Shown: positions 1 to 9,136, numbered from the stretch's first letter. The stretch is DNA of 64,000 bases from Naasia sp. SYSU D00948 (GCF_017916515.1 NZ_JAFMTA010000001.1:2035127-2099126), one strand, 5' to 3'. Translations and numbers: made by a program. The notes: generated from the letters alone by a model not told the origin.

Positions 1-218
1 GCCGGGAGGGCGACGTGCTGGGCGCCACCCAGTCGGGCGGCCGCTCGTCGCTGCGGCTGCTCCGCGTCGTCGCCGACGCCGAGCTGATCGCCGAGGCCCG
101 TGCCGCCGCCGAGGAGCTCCTCGACGAGGACCCCGTGCTCGCGGGCCATCCGGCGCTTCGGGAGGCGATCGCGCGCCGGCTCGACGAGTCCGCGCGGGAG
201 TTCCTCGCCAAGAACTGA
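1..218 (+). CDS. recG: ATP-dependent DNA helicase RecG, C-terminal end (partial)
   Basis: The window opens inside this gene; the reading frame begins at base 3 and stops at 216-218. About 71 residues remain, beginning REGDVLGATQSGGRSSLRLL, which matches the RecG C-terminus (the REGDVLG and SLRLLRV blocks after the last helicase motif). RecG unwinds branched DNA and stalled forks. The helicase motifs lie outside the window. In related Actinobacteria recG is usually followed by rsmD and then coaD; here coaD follows after 138 nt and no rsmD is present. Confidence 0.85.
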   Translation, partial: REGDVLGATQSGGRSSLRLLRVVADAELIAEARAAAEELLDEDPVLAGHPALREAIARRLDESAREFLAKN

Positions 219-343
219 GCCGGACGGGCGGGTCCTGCGGACACGACACGCGGGCGCACCGGCGAGGGCGGAAGTCCGCACGACCCGCGTCGCGCGTGTG
301 TCGTACCGCTACGCCGCGTAACAGGCCCGCAACGAGGCGCCGA

Positions 344-349
344 TAAAGT
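344..349 (+). promoter_or_regulatory. -10 box (TAAAGT) of a probable leaderless coaD promoter
   Basis: TAAAGT ends 7 nt before the coaD ATG and no Shine-Dalgarno sequence fits between them. Transcription would begin at or next to the start codon. The same geometry recurs at many genes in this window. Confidence 0.5.
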
Positions 350-356
350 TGAGCCC

Positions 357-896
357 ATGCACAGGATCGCCGTTGTTCCTGGGTCGTTCGACCCGGTCAC
401 GCTGGGACACCTCGATGTGATCGAGCGGGCCGCGAACATCTTCGACGAGCTCCACGTCCTCGTCGTCCACAACCCGGACAAGAGCGCCCTGCTGCCGATC
501 GGCGAGCGCGTCAACCTGCTCGAGCGGAGCATCGCCGAGGCGGGCATCGGCGGCAACGTCAAGGTCGCCTCGTGGAGCGTCGGGCTCCTCGTCGACTACT
601 GCACCGACGTCGGAGCGACGGTCCTCGTGAAGGGCATCCGCTCGCAGGTCGACGTGGCGTACGAGACGCCGATGGCGATCGTGAACCGCAACCTCGCGCG
701 CGTGGAGACGGTGTTCCTGCTGCCCGATCCGGCGCACGCGCATGTCTCCAGCTCGCTCGTGCGCCAGGTGGCGGCACTCGGCGGGGACGTCTCGCCCTAC
801 GTCCCCACGGCGGTGGCCGACTTCCTGCAGCCGAACACGTCCGCCGACCTGCTGAGCGTCCCGCGGGCGTCCGTCCGGGGAGCCGCCGAGGCCTGA
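357..896 (+). CDS. coaD: phosphopantetheine adenylyltransferase CoaD
   Basis: CoaD transfers AMP from ATP to 4'-phosphopantetheine, the penultimate step of coenzyme A synthesis, in the cytosol. The 179-residue protein starts [20 protein letters not shown], containing the nucleotidyltransferase signature [10 protein letters not shown], and has the later VSSSLVR block (ISSTxVR in the family) that binds the nucleotide phosphates. The C-terminus runs about 15-20 residues beyond the usual roughly 160. The ATG is 7 nt after a -10 box, so the mRNA is probably leaderless. Confidence 0.96.
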   Translation: MHRIAVVPGSFDPVTLGHLDVIERAANIFDELHVLVVHNPDKSALLPIGERVNLLERSIAEAGIGGNVKVASWSVGLLVDYCTDVGATVLVKGIRSQVDVAYETPMAIVNRNLARVETVFLLPDPAHAHVSSSLVRQVAALGGDVSPYVPTAVADFLQPNTSADLLSVPRASVRGAAEA

Positions 897-931
897 CGAG
901 CCGGCCCACCACCGGGTGGAAGGATGAGGCC

Positions 932-1927
932 ATGGCATCGCTTCCGGTCGGATACGCGGCGATGCTCGAGCAGTTCCCGCCCGCGGAGGCCGTGGAGCTC
1001 GCCGCGTACGCGGAGAGCCGGGGGTTCTCCGGAGTCATGGCGTCCGACCACTTCCAGCCCTGGGTGCCGGCGCAGGGGCAGAGCTCGTTCGTGTGGGCGG
1101 TGCTCGCCGCCGTCGCGGAGCGGACGGGTGGCGACTTCGGCCCCGGAGTGACGGCGCCCACCTTCCGCTGGCATCCGGCGATGGTCGCGCAGGCCTCCGC
1201 CACCCTCGCCGCGATGCATCCTGGGCGGCACTGGCTGGGCATCGGCTCCGGCGAGGCCCTGAACGAGCACATCGCGGGCCAGTACTGGCCGGAGGCGCCC
1301 GAGCGGATCAACCGGATGTTCGAGGCCGTCGAGCTCATCTCGAAGCTCTTCCAGGGCTCCCGCGCCGGCCGCGACGTCAAGCACGCGGGGCCGCATTTCC
1401 GGATGGAGTCGACCCGGCTCTGGACGATGCCCGACGTCCCGCCCCCGGTGCTGGTCGCGACCGCCGGCCCGGTCACGGCGCGGCGGGCAGGGCGGTCGGC
1501 GGACGGGCTCATCACGGTCGGCGCGCCCGTCGAGAAGGTGGCCGGACTCTTCGCCCGGGTCGACGAGGGCGCGCGAGAGGCCGGACGGGCCGCTCCGACG
1601 AAGGTCCTCCGGCTGCACCTGTCGTGGGCGCCCACCGACGAGGAGGCGCTCGCGGCGGCGCTGCGCGAGTGGCCGAACGGCGCGATGCGGTTCCCGCGCA
1701 GCGACATCCGCTCGCCGTTCGAGTTCGAGCAGCTGGCGAAGCTCGTGCGTCCCGAGGACTTCGAGGGACGCGTCATCGTCTCCGCCGATCCCGACGTGCA
1801 CCGCGCCGCGATCCAGCGCTACGCCGACCTCGGCGCCGACCGCATCTACCTGCACAACGTCGGACGCAACCAGCGCGAGTGGATCGAGGTCTTCTCGCGC
1901 GACGTCCTCCCGAGGCTGGTGCGCTGA
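932..1927 (+). CDS. Fgd-like luciferase-family (LLM class) F420-dependent oxidoreductase
   Basis: This 331-residue TIM-barrel protein belongs to the F420-dependent glucose-6-phosphate dehydrogenase-like family. It has the SDHFQPW segment (Asp, His and Trp line the F420 pocket in Fgd) and [10 protein letters not shown], which carries the Glu conserved in Fgd. It diverges from the true fgd copy at 2765 in the sugar-phosphate half, so its substrate is unknown. Its stop overlaps the cofE start by one base (TGATG), so the two are translationally coupled. This ties it to F420 chemistry by context as well as sequence. Confidence 0.85.
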   Translation: MASLPVGYAAMLEQFPPAEAVELAAYAESRGFSGVMASDHFQPWVPAQGQSSFVWAVLAAVAERTGGDFGPGVTAPTFRWHPAMVAQASATLAAMHPGRHWLGIGSGEALNEHIAGQYWPEAPERINRMFEAVELISKLFQGSRAGRDVKHAGPHFRMESTRLWTMPDVPPPVLVATAGPVTARRAGRSADGLITVGAPVEKVAGLFARVDEGAREAGRAAPTKVLRLHLSWAPTDEEALAAALREWPNGAMRFPRSDIRSPFEFEQLAKLVRPEDFEGRVIVSADPDVHRAAIQRYADLGADRIYLHNVGRNQREWIEVFSRDVLPRLVR

Positions 1928-2712
1928 TGCCCGCCTACTCGGTCTGGTCGGTGCCCGGCATCCCCGAGATCACCGCCGGCGACGACCTCGTCGCGGTCCT
2001 CACGGAGGCCCTGCCCGACGCCGCGGACGGCGACATCCTCGTGATCAGCAGCAAGATCGTGTCCAAGGCCGAGGGGCGGCTCATCCCGGCCCGCGACCGC
2101 GAGCAGGCGATCACGGACGAGACCGTGCGCGTCGTCGCCACCCGGCGGTCGGCGACGGGCCTCACCCGGATCGTCGAGAACCGGCTCGGCATCGTGCAGG
2201 CGGCGGCGGGCGTCGACGCGAGCAACGTCCCGCCCGGGCACGTGCTCCTCCTGCCCGTCGACCCCGACGCCTCCGCCCGCCGGATCGCCGCGGCGTTCCG
2301 CGAGCGCGGCGCACGCGTCGGCGTCGTCATCACGGACACCCTCGGCCGGCCGTGGCGCATCGGCCAGACGGACGTCGCGATCGGCGCGGCCGGGGTGCGG
2401 GTCATCGACGACCTCCGCGGGACGCGGGACGCGGCCGGGCGGCCGCTCGACGTCACCGTGCCCGCCGTCGCCGACGAGCTCGCGGCCGCCGCGGACCTCG
2501 TGAAGGGCAAGGCGGCGTCGCTTCCCGTCGCCGTGGTGCGCGGCCTCGGGCACCTCGTGACCGAGCTCGACGCGCCGGGCGCGCGCGCCCTCGTCCGCCC
2601 CGCAGAGCAGGACATGTTCCGGCTCGGCAGCGACGAGGCGTACGACGAGGGATACCGCGACGGCTACGACGCCGGCTACCGCGAATCCGCCGAGGACGAC
2701 GACGCGTCGTGA
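1927..2712 (+). CDS. cofE: coenzyme F420-0:L-glutamate ligase CofE
   Basis: CofE adds L-glutamate residues to the lactyl end of F420-0 using GTP, giving F420-n. The 261-residue protein begins [20 protein letters not shown] and has the family blocks [35 protein letters not shown] and DLVKGKA. It is a stand-alone CofE and lacks the nitroreductase-like domain of mycobacterial FbiB. It ends in an acidic Tyr/Gly tail ([15 protein letters not shown]) that is not part of the fold. It overlaps the upstream Fgd-like gene by one base and is followed by fgd. No cofC, cofD, cofG or cofH is in this window. Confidence 0.93.
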   Translation: MPAYSVWSVPGIPEITAGDDLVAVLTEALPDAADGDILVISSKIVSKAEGRLIPARDREQAITDETVRVVATRRSATGLTRIVENRLGIVQAAAGVDASNVPPGHVLLLPVDPDASARRIAAAFRERGARVGVVITDTLGRPWRIGQTDVAIGAAGVRVIDDLRGTRDAAGRPLDVTVPAVADELAAAADLVKGKAASLPVAVVRGLGHLVTELDAPGARALVRPAEQDMFRLGSDEAYDEGYRDGYDAGYRESAEDDDAS

Positions 2713-2764
2713 CCGTCCGCCCCCACGACCCGCGCCCCGCTCCTGACTACGAAAGGACCTCCCG

Positions 2765-3787
2765 ATGCTGCCTCTGAAACTCGGCTACAAGGCCTCCGCC
2801 GAGCAGTTCGGACCGCGCGACCTCGTCGAGTTCGCCGTCGCCGCCGAGGCCCACGGGTTCGAGAGCGCGACCGTCAGCGACCACTTCCAGCCCTGGCGGC
2901 ACACCGGCGGCCACGCGCCGTTCGCGCTCGCGTGGATGACGGCGGTGGGGGAGAGGACGTCGACCCTCCAGCTCGGCACCTCGGTGCTCACGCCGACGTT
3001 CCGGTACAACCCGGCCGTGCTCGCGCAGGCGTTCGCGACGCTCGGACTGCTCTACCCGGGCCGCGTCTTCCTGGGCGTCGGCACCGGGGAGGCGCTCAAC
3101 GAGATCGCGACGGGCTGGCGGGGGGCGGGACAGCAGGACTGGCCCGACTTCAAGGAGCGCTTCGCCCGGCTGCGGGAGGCCGTGCGGCTGATCCGCGAGC
3201 TGTGGGCGGGCGAGCGGGTCACCTTCTCGGGCGAGTACTACAGCACCCACGACGCGAGCATCTACGACCGGCCCGAGGGCGGCGTCCCGATCTACATCGC
3301 GGCCGGAGGCCCGGTGGTGGCCAAGTACGCCGGACGCGCAGGCGACGGCTTCATCTGCACCTCGGGCAAGGGCGCGGAGCTCTACACCGAGAAGCTGCTG
3401 CCCGCCGTCGCGGAGGGGGCGGCCGCCGCGGGACGGAACCCGGAGTCGCTGGACCGCATGATCGAGATCAAGCTCAGCTACGACACCAGCCCCGAGGCCG
3501 CCATCGACAACTGCCGGTTCTGGTCGCCGCTGTCCCTGACCGCCGAGGAGAAGGCGTCGATCCACGACCCGGTGGAGATGGAGCGCGCCGCCGACGCGCT
3601 GCCGATCGAGCAGATCGCGGCGCGCTGGATCGTCGGCGCGGATCCGGACGAGGTGGTCGAGAAGATCGCGCAGTACGTCCGGTGGGGCTTCAACCACCTG
3701 GTCTTCCACGCGCCCGGCGACGATCAGCGCCGATTCCTCGAGCTGTTCGAGCGCGACCTGGCGCCGCGCCTCCGCGCTCTCGCCTGA
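2765..3787 (+). CDS. fgd: F420-dependent glucose-6-phosphate dehydrogenase
   Basis: Fgd oxidises glucose-6-phosphate to 6-phosphogluconolactone and reduces F420 to F420H2, so it is the main source of reduced F420. The 340-residue protein is close to the mycobacterial enzyme along its whole length ([55 protein letters not shown]). Asp39, His40, Trp44 and Glu109 fall at the same numbers as the catalytic and cofactor residues of Mycobacterium tuberculosis Fgd1. A four-residue insertion follows the ATGW block. An AAAGGA site precedes the ATG. It lies 52 nt after cofE, in the same direction. Confidence 0.95.
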   Translation: MLPLKLGYKASAEQFGPRDLVEFAVAAEAHGFESATVSDHFQPWRHTGGHAPFALAWMTAVGERTSTLQLGTSVLTPTFRYNPAVLAQAFATLGLLYPGRVFLGVGTGEALNEIATGWRGAGQQDWPDFKERFARLREAVRLIRELWAGERVTFSGEYYSTHDASIYDRPEGGVPIYIAAGGPVVAKYAGRAGDGFICTSGKGAELYTEKLLPAVAEGAAAAGRNPESLDRMIEIKLSYDTSPEAAIDNCRFWSPLSLTAEEKASIHDPVEMERAADALPIEQIAARWIVGADPDEVVEKIAQYVRWGFNHLVFHAPGDDQRRFLELFERDLAPRLRALA

Positions 3788-3889
3788 CGCGGCTCCCGGG
3801 CTCGGGGTGCTTCCTCTGCTCCGAGGCCGCCCGGCAAGCCCCTGCCTCCGCCGGAGGTGCCTCCCTACGCTGAGGAACCGGAGGTGCCC

Positions 3890-5116
3890 ATGATCCCCAC
3901 CCTGCCGCTGCCCGACAGCTCCCTCGCCCTCCTCGCGGACCCCTACCGCTTCGTCTCCCGCACCTGCGACCGGCTGGGCGTGGACGGCTTCCGGACCGTC
4001 TTGATGGGCCGGCGCGTGACCTTCCTCCGCGGAGCGGAGGCGGCGCGCATGTTCTACGAGGGCGGGCGCTTCCACCGGCGGCGGGCGATCCCGCGCGCCA
4101 CGTTCCGGCTGCTGCAGGACGAGGGCAGCGCCCAGGTGCTCGAGGGCGAGTCGCACCGGCATCGGAAGGCGATGTTCCTCGCGCTGCTGACGCGCGGCGG
4201 GGAGGACCGGATGGGCCAGCTGTTCGAGGAGGAGTTCTCCCGGGCGGTCGCGGGCTGGCGGGGCGGACCGCCCGTCGTCCTGCACGAGGTGCTCGGCCCG
4301 ATCCTCGCCCACACGGTGTTCCGCTGGGCGGGCATCCCGGACCAGGGCGAGGACCGATTCCGCTCCCTGACCCTCGACCTCATCGCCATGTTCGAGCGCG
4401 CGGCCACCGTCGGGCCCCTGAACTGGCTCGCACGGATCCGTCGCCGCCGCACCGAGCGGTGGGCCGCCGACCTCGTCGCCGCGGTGCGGGAGGGGCGCGT
4501 CACCCCGCCCGTCGGCTCCCCGCTCGCCACCGTGGCCACGTGGACCGGCGACGACGGCCGGCCTCTCCCGGAGGAGGTGGCCGCCGTCGAGCTGCTCAAC
4601 CTGCTGCGTCCCACCGTCGCGATCGAGCGCTTCCTCGAGTTCGCCGTGCGCGCCCTGGCCGCGCGCCCCTCCTACCGAGCCTCGCTCGCCGCCGGCGGCG
4701 CCGAGGCCGAGCACTTCGCCCACGAGGTCCGGCGCCACGCCCCCTTCTTCGCGGCCGTCGGCGGTCGCGTGCGCCAGCCGTTCCGCTGGCGCGACCACGA
4801 CTTCCAGGTGAACGACTGGGTGATGCTCGACATCCACGGCACGAACCACGACGCGCGGCTGTGGCCGGACCCCCAGACCTTCCGTCCGGAGCGGTTCCGC
4901 ACCGCGGACCCGCGGCACATCGTCGCGCAGGGCGGCGGCGACTACCTCGAGGACCACCGGTGCCCGGGAGAGCCGGCCACGAACCGGGTAATCGAGGCCG
5001 CGCTGCGCGTCATGGCCCGCTCGTCGTGGCGGCTGGAGCCGGGACAGAACCTGCGGGTCGCCTACCGGCAGCCTCCGGCGAGGATCCGCAGCGGGCTCCG
5101 CATCCGCTTCGCCTAG
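3890..5116 (+). CDS. CYP152-type cytochrome P450 (fatty-acid peroxygenase/hydroxylase)
   Basis: CYP152 enzymes use hydrogen peroxide directly to hydroxylate or decarboxylate fatty acids and need no redox partner. The 408-residue protein has the heme-ligand region QGGGDYLEDHRCPGE with Cys358, and the CYP152 I-helix motif LLRPTVA. There Arg240-Pro241 replace the acid-alcohol pair of ordinary P450s and would anchor the substrate carboxylate; Arg242-Pro243 do this in P450 BSbeta. ATG 3890 is chosen because GGAGGT lies at 3880-3885; an in-frame upstream ATG at 3857 lacks this. No ferredoxin gene is adjacent. Its stop shares CTAG with the convergent ABC gene. Confidence 0.88.
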   Translation: MIPTLPLPDSSLALLADPYRFVSRTCDRLGVDGFRTVLMGRRVTFLRGAEAARMFYEGGRFHRRRAIPRATFRLLQDEGSAQVLEGESHRHRKAMFLALLTRGGEDRMGQLFEEEFSRAVAGWRGGPPVVLHEVLGPILAHTVFRWAGIPDQGEDRFRSLTLDLIAMFERAATVGPLNWLARIRRRRTERWAADLVAAVREGRVTPPVGSPLATVATWTGDDGRPLPEEVAAVELLNLLRPTVAIERFLEFAVRALAARPSYRASLAAGGAEAEHFAHEVRRHAPFFAAVGGRVRQPFRWRDHDFQVNDWVMLDIHGTNHDARLWPDPQTFRPERFRTADPRHIVAQGGGDYLEDHRCPGEPATNRVIEAALRVMARSSWRLEPGQNLRVAYRQPPARIRSGLRIRFA

Positions 5117-5895
5117 GTCCCGGGAAGCTCCATCGCCAGCACGGGACGGCCCGATGCGGGATGCTCGAGCAGCACCGCGTCCACCCCGTAGACCTCGCGG
5201 ATGAGCGGCGGGACGAGCGTCTCGTGCGTCGGCCCCGCCGCCACTACCCGCCCGCCGGCGAGGACGACGACCGCGTCCGCATGGGCGGCGGCGACCCCCA
5301 GGTCGTGGAGTGCCGCGAGGATCGCGGTGCCGCCCGCGGCGAGCCGGCGCAGCAGGGCCAGGGTCGTCAGCTGAGCGGCGATGTCGAGGTGGTTGGTGGG
5401 CTCGTCGAGGAGCAGCAGCGGCGTGCGCTGGGCGAGGGCCTTCGCGAGCAGCACCCGCTGGCGTTCGCCGCCGGACAGCGTCGTGATGCGCCGGTCCGCG
5501 AACCCCGCCATGCCGACGGCCTCGAGGCTGGCGGATACGATGCCGTTCCGCTCGTCCTGGTTCCCGCCCCAGAGCCCCTCGTGCGGGAGCCTGCCGAGCG
5601 CGACGGCATCGGCCACGGTCAGGTCCAGCTCGGTCGTCGCGTCCTGCTCGACCAGTGCGGCGAGGCGGGCACGATCGCGGCGGCGGAGGGCGAACGCGTC
5701 CGCGTCGCCGAAACGGACGGTGCCGGCATCGGGCCGGTTCACCCCGGCGAGGACGCGGAGGAGGGTCGACTTGCCCGCGCCGTTCGGCCCCAGCACCGCG
5801 GTGACCGTGCCCGGCGCGACCGTGCAGTCCACCCCGTCCACGAGGAGGCGGCCGTCGGCGCGGACCTCGACGCGCTCGCCGGAGAGGGCGGTCAC
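5113..5895 (-). CDS. F420-0-type ABC importer, ATP-binding protein
   Basis: This is a 260-residue ATPase of the iron-siderophore/B12 importer class. It has Walker A GPNGAGKS, the ABC signature LSGGERQRV, Walker B LLLLDEPTNHLD and a switch His in ALHDLG. It starts at a GTG overlapping the permease stop (GTGA). With the permease and lipoprotein behind it, and cofE and fgd next door, it matches a three-gene actinobacterial cassette proposed to import F420-0 in species that keep only cofE. The substrate is inferred from that family description and from context, not demonstrated. Confidence 0.82.
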   Translation of the reverse strand: MTALSGERVEVRADGRLLVDGVDCTVAPGTVTAVLGPNGAGKSTLLRVLAGVNRPDAGTVRFGDADAFALRRRDRARLAALVEQDATTELDLTVADAVALGRLPHEGLWGGNQDERNGIVSASLEAVGMAGFADRRITTLSGGERQRVLLAKALAQRTPLLLLDEPTNHLDIAAQLTTLALLRRLAAGGTAILAALHDLGVAAAHADAVVVLAGGRVVAAGPTHETLVPPLIREVYGVDAVLLEHPASGRPVLAMELPGT

Positions 5896-6965
5896 GACCG
5901 CTCCCGGCGCCGGATCAGCAGCAGCGCGAACACGGGAGCCCCGAGGATCGCGGTGACGACCCCGACCGGGAGCTCGCGGGGATCGAAGAGGCTGCGTGCC
6001 GCGGTGTCCGCCCAGACGAGGAAGACCGCGCCGCTCAGCGCCGCGAGGGGGAGCAGGGCCCGGTGACCGGGTCCGGTGACGAGACGGACGGCGTGCGGGA
6101 GGACGAGCCCCACGAACCCGATCGACCCGCTCACCGAGACCAGCGCGCCCGTCAGCAGCGCGGTCGCTCCCAGCAGGGTCCAGCGGACGGCCGACACCGG
6201 AACGCCCAGGGCCGCCGCCGAGGTGTCCCCGAACGCGAACGCGTCGAGGATGCGGGCGACGAGCAGGAGCGGGATCCCGACGGCGAGCAGAGCCCCTCCC
6301 GCCACCGCGACCGCCGGCCAGCGGGCACCGGCGAGGGAGCCGAGCAGCCAGCCGAGGATCTCCCGGTAGGAGTCCCCGGTGGCCGTCCAGAAGATGACGA
6401 GACTCGTGACCGCTCCGGCCAGGGAGGACACCGCGACGCCGGCCAGCACGGTCCGGGCGGGGGTGAGCGCGCCGCCGGCACGCGCGAGCGCCAGTGTGGC
6501 GACGAGGGCGGCCATCGCGCCCGCGAAGGCGGCGACGGGCAGGAGGACGCCGACCCCGAGCAGGACGACGGCGACGGCGCCGAGCGACGCACCCGACGAG
6601 AGCCCCAGCAGATAGGGATCCGCGAGCGAGTTGCGGGTCAGGGCCTGCATGACGACGCCGGCCAGGGCGAGACCCGCGCCGACGGCAGCCGCGGTGAGGA
6701 TGCGGGGGAGCCGGAGCTCCCAGACGATCCCGTCCCGGAGGGGGCTGAGCGGCGAGACGCCGAGGCCGAGGTGCGCCGCGATCGAGCGCCACACCTCGGA
6801 GACCCGGATGTCGGCCGGGCCGATCGTGACGGCCGCGGCGACGCTCGCCGCCAGCAGCACGAGCAGCAGGGCGCCGACGCCGGTGAGCGTGAGCCGCGAG
6901 CCCCGGATCCCGTCGAGGAGCGCCGGCCGTCCGAGCACTCGGAGGGTGCGATCGGGGGCGGTCAC
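5892..6965 (-). CDS. F420-0-type ABC importer, FecCD/BtuC-family permease
   Basis: This 357-residue membrane protein has about ten hydrophobic segments. It carries family landmarks: RLPRILTAAAVGAGLALAG near the first third, GLSSGASLGA, and GFVGLVLPHAVRLVTGPGHR near the C-terminus, which contacts the ATPase. It starts at GTG 6965 and ends overlapping the ATPase start by four bases. The fold is that of importers for siderophores, heme or cobalamin. The neighbouring F420 genes point to F420-0 as substrate, but a siderophore or corrinoid cannot be excluded from sequence alone. Confidence 0.82.
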   Translation of the reverse strand: MTAPDRTLRVLGRPALLDGIRGSRLTLTGVGALLLVLLAASVAAAVTIGPADIRVSEVWRSIAAHLGLGVSPLSPLRDGIVWELRLPRILTAAAVGAGLALAGVVMQALTRNSLADPYLLGLSSGASLGAVAVVLLGVGVLLPVAAFAGAMAALVATLALARAGGALTPARTVLAGVAVSSLAGAVTSLVIFWTATGDSYREILGWLLGSLAGARWPAVAVAGGALLAVGIPLLLVARILDAFAFGDTSAAALGVPVSAVRWTLLGATALLTGALVSVSGSIGFVGLVLPHAVRLVTGPGHRALLPLAALSGAVFLVWADTAARSLFDPRELPVGVVTAILGAPVFALLLIRRRERS

Positions 6966-7002
6966 GGCGCGGATTCCTCTCCGGTCGGCGGCGCGGCGCG
7001 GC

Positions 7003-7995
7003 TCAGCGGTCGCCGAGGTCCAGGTCGGCGAGCTGGCGGGACAGGTCGGCCGCGGCCTCGGCGCTGCGGACGCCCGCCTCGCTCGCGGCGAACGGCACCA
7101 CGAGGTATCGCCCGGCGCGGACAGCGGTGAGGTTGGCCGTCACGGGGTCGGACGCCAGGAGGTCCTTCTTCTGCTGTGCCGAGTTCCAGGACGAGTCGAC
7201 GAGCACGATCACGTCCGGGTCGGCGGCGGCGACGGCCTCCCAGCTGTAGGAGGTCCACGTGTCGGCCACATCGCCCGCGATGTTGGTGAGCCCGACCGTC
7301 TCGAGGATGAGCTGCGGGTTGCCGATGCCGGCGCCCACGTACGGGGTCGCGGTGCCGGATGAGTACCAGAGCGCCGTGAGGCCGCGCTCGTCGGGCTCGA
7401 TCGCCGCGATCTCGTCCGCCTGCTCCTCGACGAGCTCGGCGGCCGCATCCGGGACCTCGAAGATGTCGCCGACCTCGGTGATCTCCGCGAACACGTGGTC
7501 CCACGTGAGCTCGTCCGGCTGGTGTTCCGGCGCCTTGCAGGCGGCGGGGGAGACGTAGGTCGCGATCCCGAGGGACTGCAGCTCCTCCCGGGCGCCCGCG
7601 GCCTCCGGCGTGAAGGTGGACTCCCACCCCGAGTAGACGAGGTCGGGCTCGAGCCCGAGCACCGCCTCCGCTGAGGGCAGCTTGTCGGAGACGGAGGCCA
7701 GGTCGGCGCCGGCCTCCGCGAGGTGGTCGGGCAGGGGACCGTCCTGGAAGGCGGTGCCGACGATCCGGTCGCCCAGCCCGAGAGCGAGCAGCATCTCGGT
7801 CGACGTCGACTTCACCGTGAGGACGCGCTCGGGAGCGGACTCGAAGACGACCTCGGTGCCGCAGTTGTCGACGGTCACCGCGGCCGCTGCATCCGGTGCT
7901 GTCGGCGAGTCCTGGGCGGCGGTCGGCGCTGCGCAGCCGGCCAGCAGGACCACGGGGAGAAGGGCGGCGAGCGGGAGGGAACGATTGCGGAACAC
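7003..7995 (-). CDS. F420-0-type ABC importer, substrate-binding lipoprotein
   Basis: This 330-residue binding protein of the periplasmic siderophore/B12-binding fold would capture ligand at the outer membrane face. GTG 7995 is chosen because it gives a compact signal peptide ending in the lipobox LLAG-Cys21, preceded by GGAG at a 6-nt spacing. A longer frame upstream adds residues unlike a signal peptide. Visible blocks include AFQDGPLPDHLAEAGADL, EAVLGLEPDLVYSG and DPDVIVLVDSSW. It is first of three genes; the permease begins 37 nt downstream. Family and context suggest F420-0 binding. Confidence 0.82.
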   Translation of the reverse strand: MFRNRSLPLAALLPVVLLAGCAAPTAAQDSPTAPDAAAAVTVDNCGTEVVFESAPERVLTVKSTSTEMLLALGLGDRIVGTAFQDGPLPDHLAEAGADLASVSDKLPSAEAVLGLEPDLVYSGWESTFTPEAAGAREELQSLGIATYVSPAACKAPEHQPDELTWDHVFAEITEVGDIFEVPDAAAELVEEQADEIAAIEPDERGLTALWYSSGTATPYVGAGIGNPQLILETVGLTNIAGDVADTWTSYSWEAVAAADPDVIVLVDSSWNSAQQKKDLLASDPVTANLTAVRAGRYLVVPFAASEAGVRSAEAAADLSRQLADLDLGDR

Positions 7996-8102
7996 GGCAC
8001 TCCAGAGACGGCGGTCGGGCGGCGGATATGCCGCGGCGAGGACCTGCCGGCTCACAGTCCGAACCGACGCACCGGACCAGAGCGAGCCCGGGGGTCCTCT
8101 CC

Positions 8103-8108
8103 AGCCTA
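8103..8108 (-). promoter_or_regulatory. probable -10 box (TAGGCT) for the F420-0-type transporter operon
   Basis: TAGGCT on the minus strand lies 107 nt upstream of the lipoprotein GTG. This would give an mRNA leader of about 100 nt. The leader contains a short GCGG/CCGC hairpin and an ACTGTGA word, but I could not assemble a known riboswitch from it. Confidence 0.3.
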
Positions 8109-8287
8109 CCCGCCGTGCAGAGTGCGGCGGCGCGGGCGGCGTTCACATTCCTTGGCGGCAATGCTGGCGGCTGGAGGGTCGCAGGTTTTACGCTCCCGTC
8201 ACGCGACGAAACGAGCGGGAAACCTCGACGCCGCAGTATGACAACGATCCCGGCGGCGACCCCTCCGGGCGGCCCCGAGAGGAACGC

Positions 8288-9136
8288 ATGACCGTCGTCC
8301 GAGCCGCGATCACCCAGACCACCTGGACCGGTGACAAGGAGTCGATGATCGCGAAGCACGAGGGCTTCGCGCGCCAGGCGGCCGAGCAGGGCGCCCAGGT
8401 CATCTGCTTCCAGGAGCTCTTCTACGGGCCCTACTTCGGCATCACCGAGGACGCCAAGTACTACGCGTACGCCGAGCCGGCGGACGGCCCGACCGTCCAG
8501 CGCTTCGCCGCCCTCGCCAAGGAGCTCGGCCTCGTGATGATCCTGCCGATCTACGAGGAGGACCAGCCCGGCATCTACTACAACACTGCCGTCGTGGTGG
8601 ACTCGGACGGCAGCATCCTCGGCAAGTACCGGAAGCACCACATCCCGCACCTCGAGAAGTTCTGGGAGAAGTTCTACTTCCGCCCCGGGAACCTCGGGTA
8701 CCCGGTGTTCAAGACGGCTGTCGGCCCCATCGGCGTCTACATCTGCTACGACCGGCACTTCCCGGAGGGGTGGCGCGAGCTGGGGCTGAACGGCGCCCAG
8801 ATCGTGTTCAACCCGAACGCGACCAAGCCGGGCCTCTCCAATCGGCTGTGGGAGATCGAGCAGCCCGCGGCCGCCGCGGCGAACCAGTACTTCATCGCCG
8901 CGCCCAACCGCGTCGGGCGTGAGGACAACGAGTACGGCGACGAGGCGGTCACCTTCTACGGCACGAGCCAGTTCGTCGACCCGCGCGGCAACCACATCGG
9001 CGAGCTCGGCAGCGGCGAGCACGAGGAGGTCGTGATCCGCGACCTGGACATGGATCTCATCCGGGAGGTCCGCAACCAGTGGCAGTTCTACCGGGACCGC
9101 CGGCCGGACTCCTACTCCGCCGTGGTGAAGCCCTGA
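8288..9136 (+). CDS. nitrilase-superfamily N-carbamoyl-beta-alanine amidohydrolase (beta-ureidopropionase)
   Basis: This enzyme would hydrolyse N-carbamoyl-beta-alanine to beta-alanine, CO2 and ammonia, the third step of reductive pyrimidine breakdown. The 282-residue protein has the Glu-Lys-Cys triad of the nitrilase superfamily: Glu43 in FQELFYGPYFG, Lys116 in YRKHHIPH, and Cys153 in YICYDRHFPEGWR. The KHHIPH and CYDRHFPEGWR blocks are typical of beta-ureidopropionase/N-carbamoylputrescine relatives. The dihydropyrimidinase gene begins 22 nt downstream, which favours the pyrimidine role over polyamine breakdown. Confidence 0.85.
   Translation: MTVVRAAITQTTWTGDKESMIAKHEGFARQAAEQGAQVICFQELFYGPYFGITEDAKYYAYAEPADGPTVQRFAALAKELGLVMILPIYEEDQPGIYYNTAVVVDSDGSILGKYRKHHIPHLEKFWEKFYFRPGNLGYPVFKTAVGPIGVYICYDRHFPEGWRELGLNGAQIVFNPNATKPGLSNRLWEIEQPAAAAANQYFIAAPNRVGREDNEYGDEAVTFYGTSQFVDPRGNHIGELGSGEHEEVVIRDLDMDLIREVRNQWQFYRDRRPDSYSAVVKP

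Noticed and set aside
2747-4957. A 736-residue open frame on the minus strand across fgd and the P450 gene
   Set aside because: It is a shadow of two recognisable genes, with no motif of its own.
7996-8110. Cobalamin riboswitch upstream of the BtuCDF-like operon
   Set aside because: An ACTGTGA word and a GG-ATAT-CC loop are suggestive, but the conserved B12-box and core helices could not be aligned.
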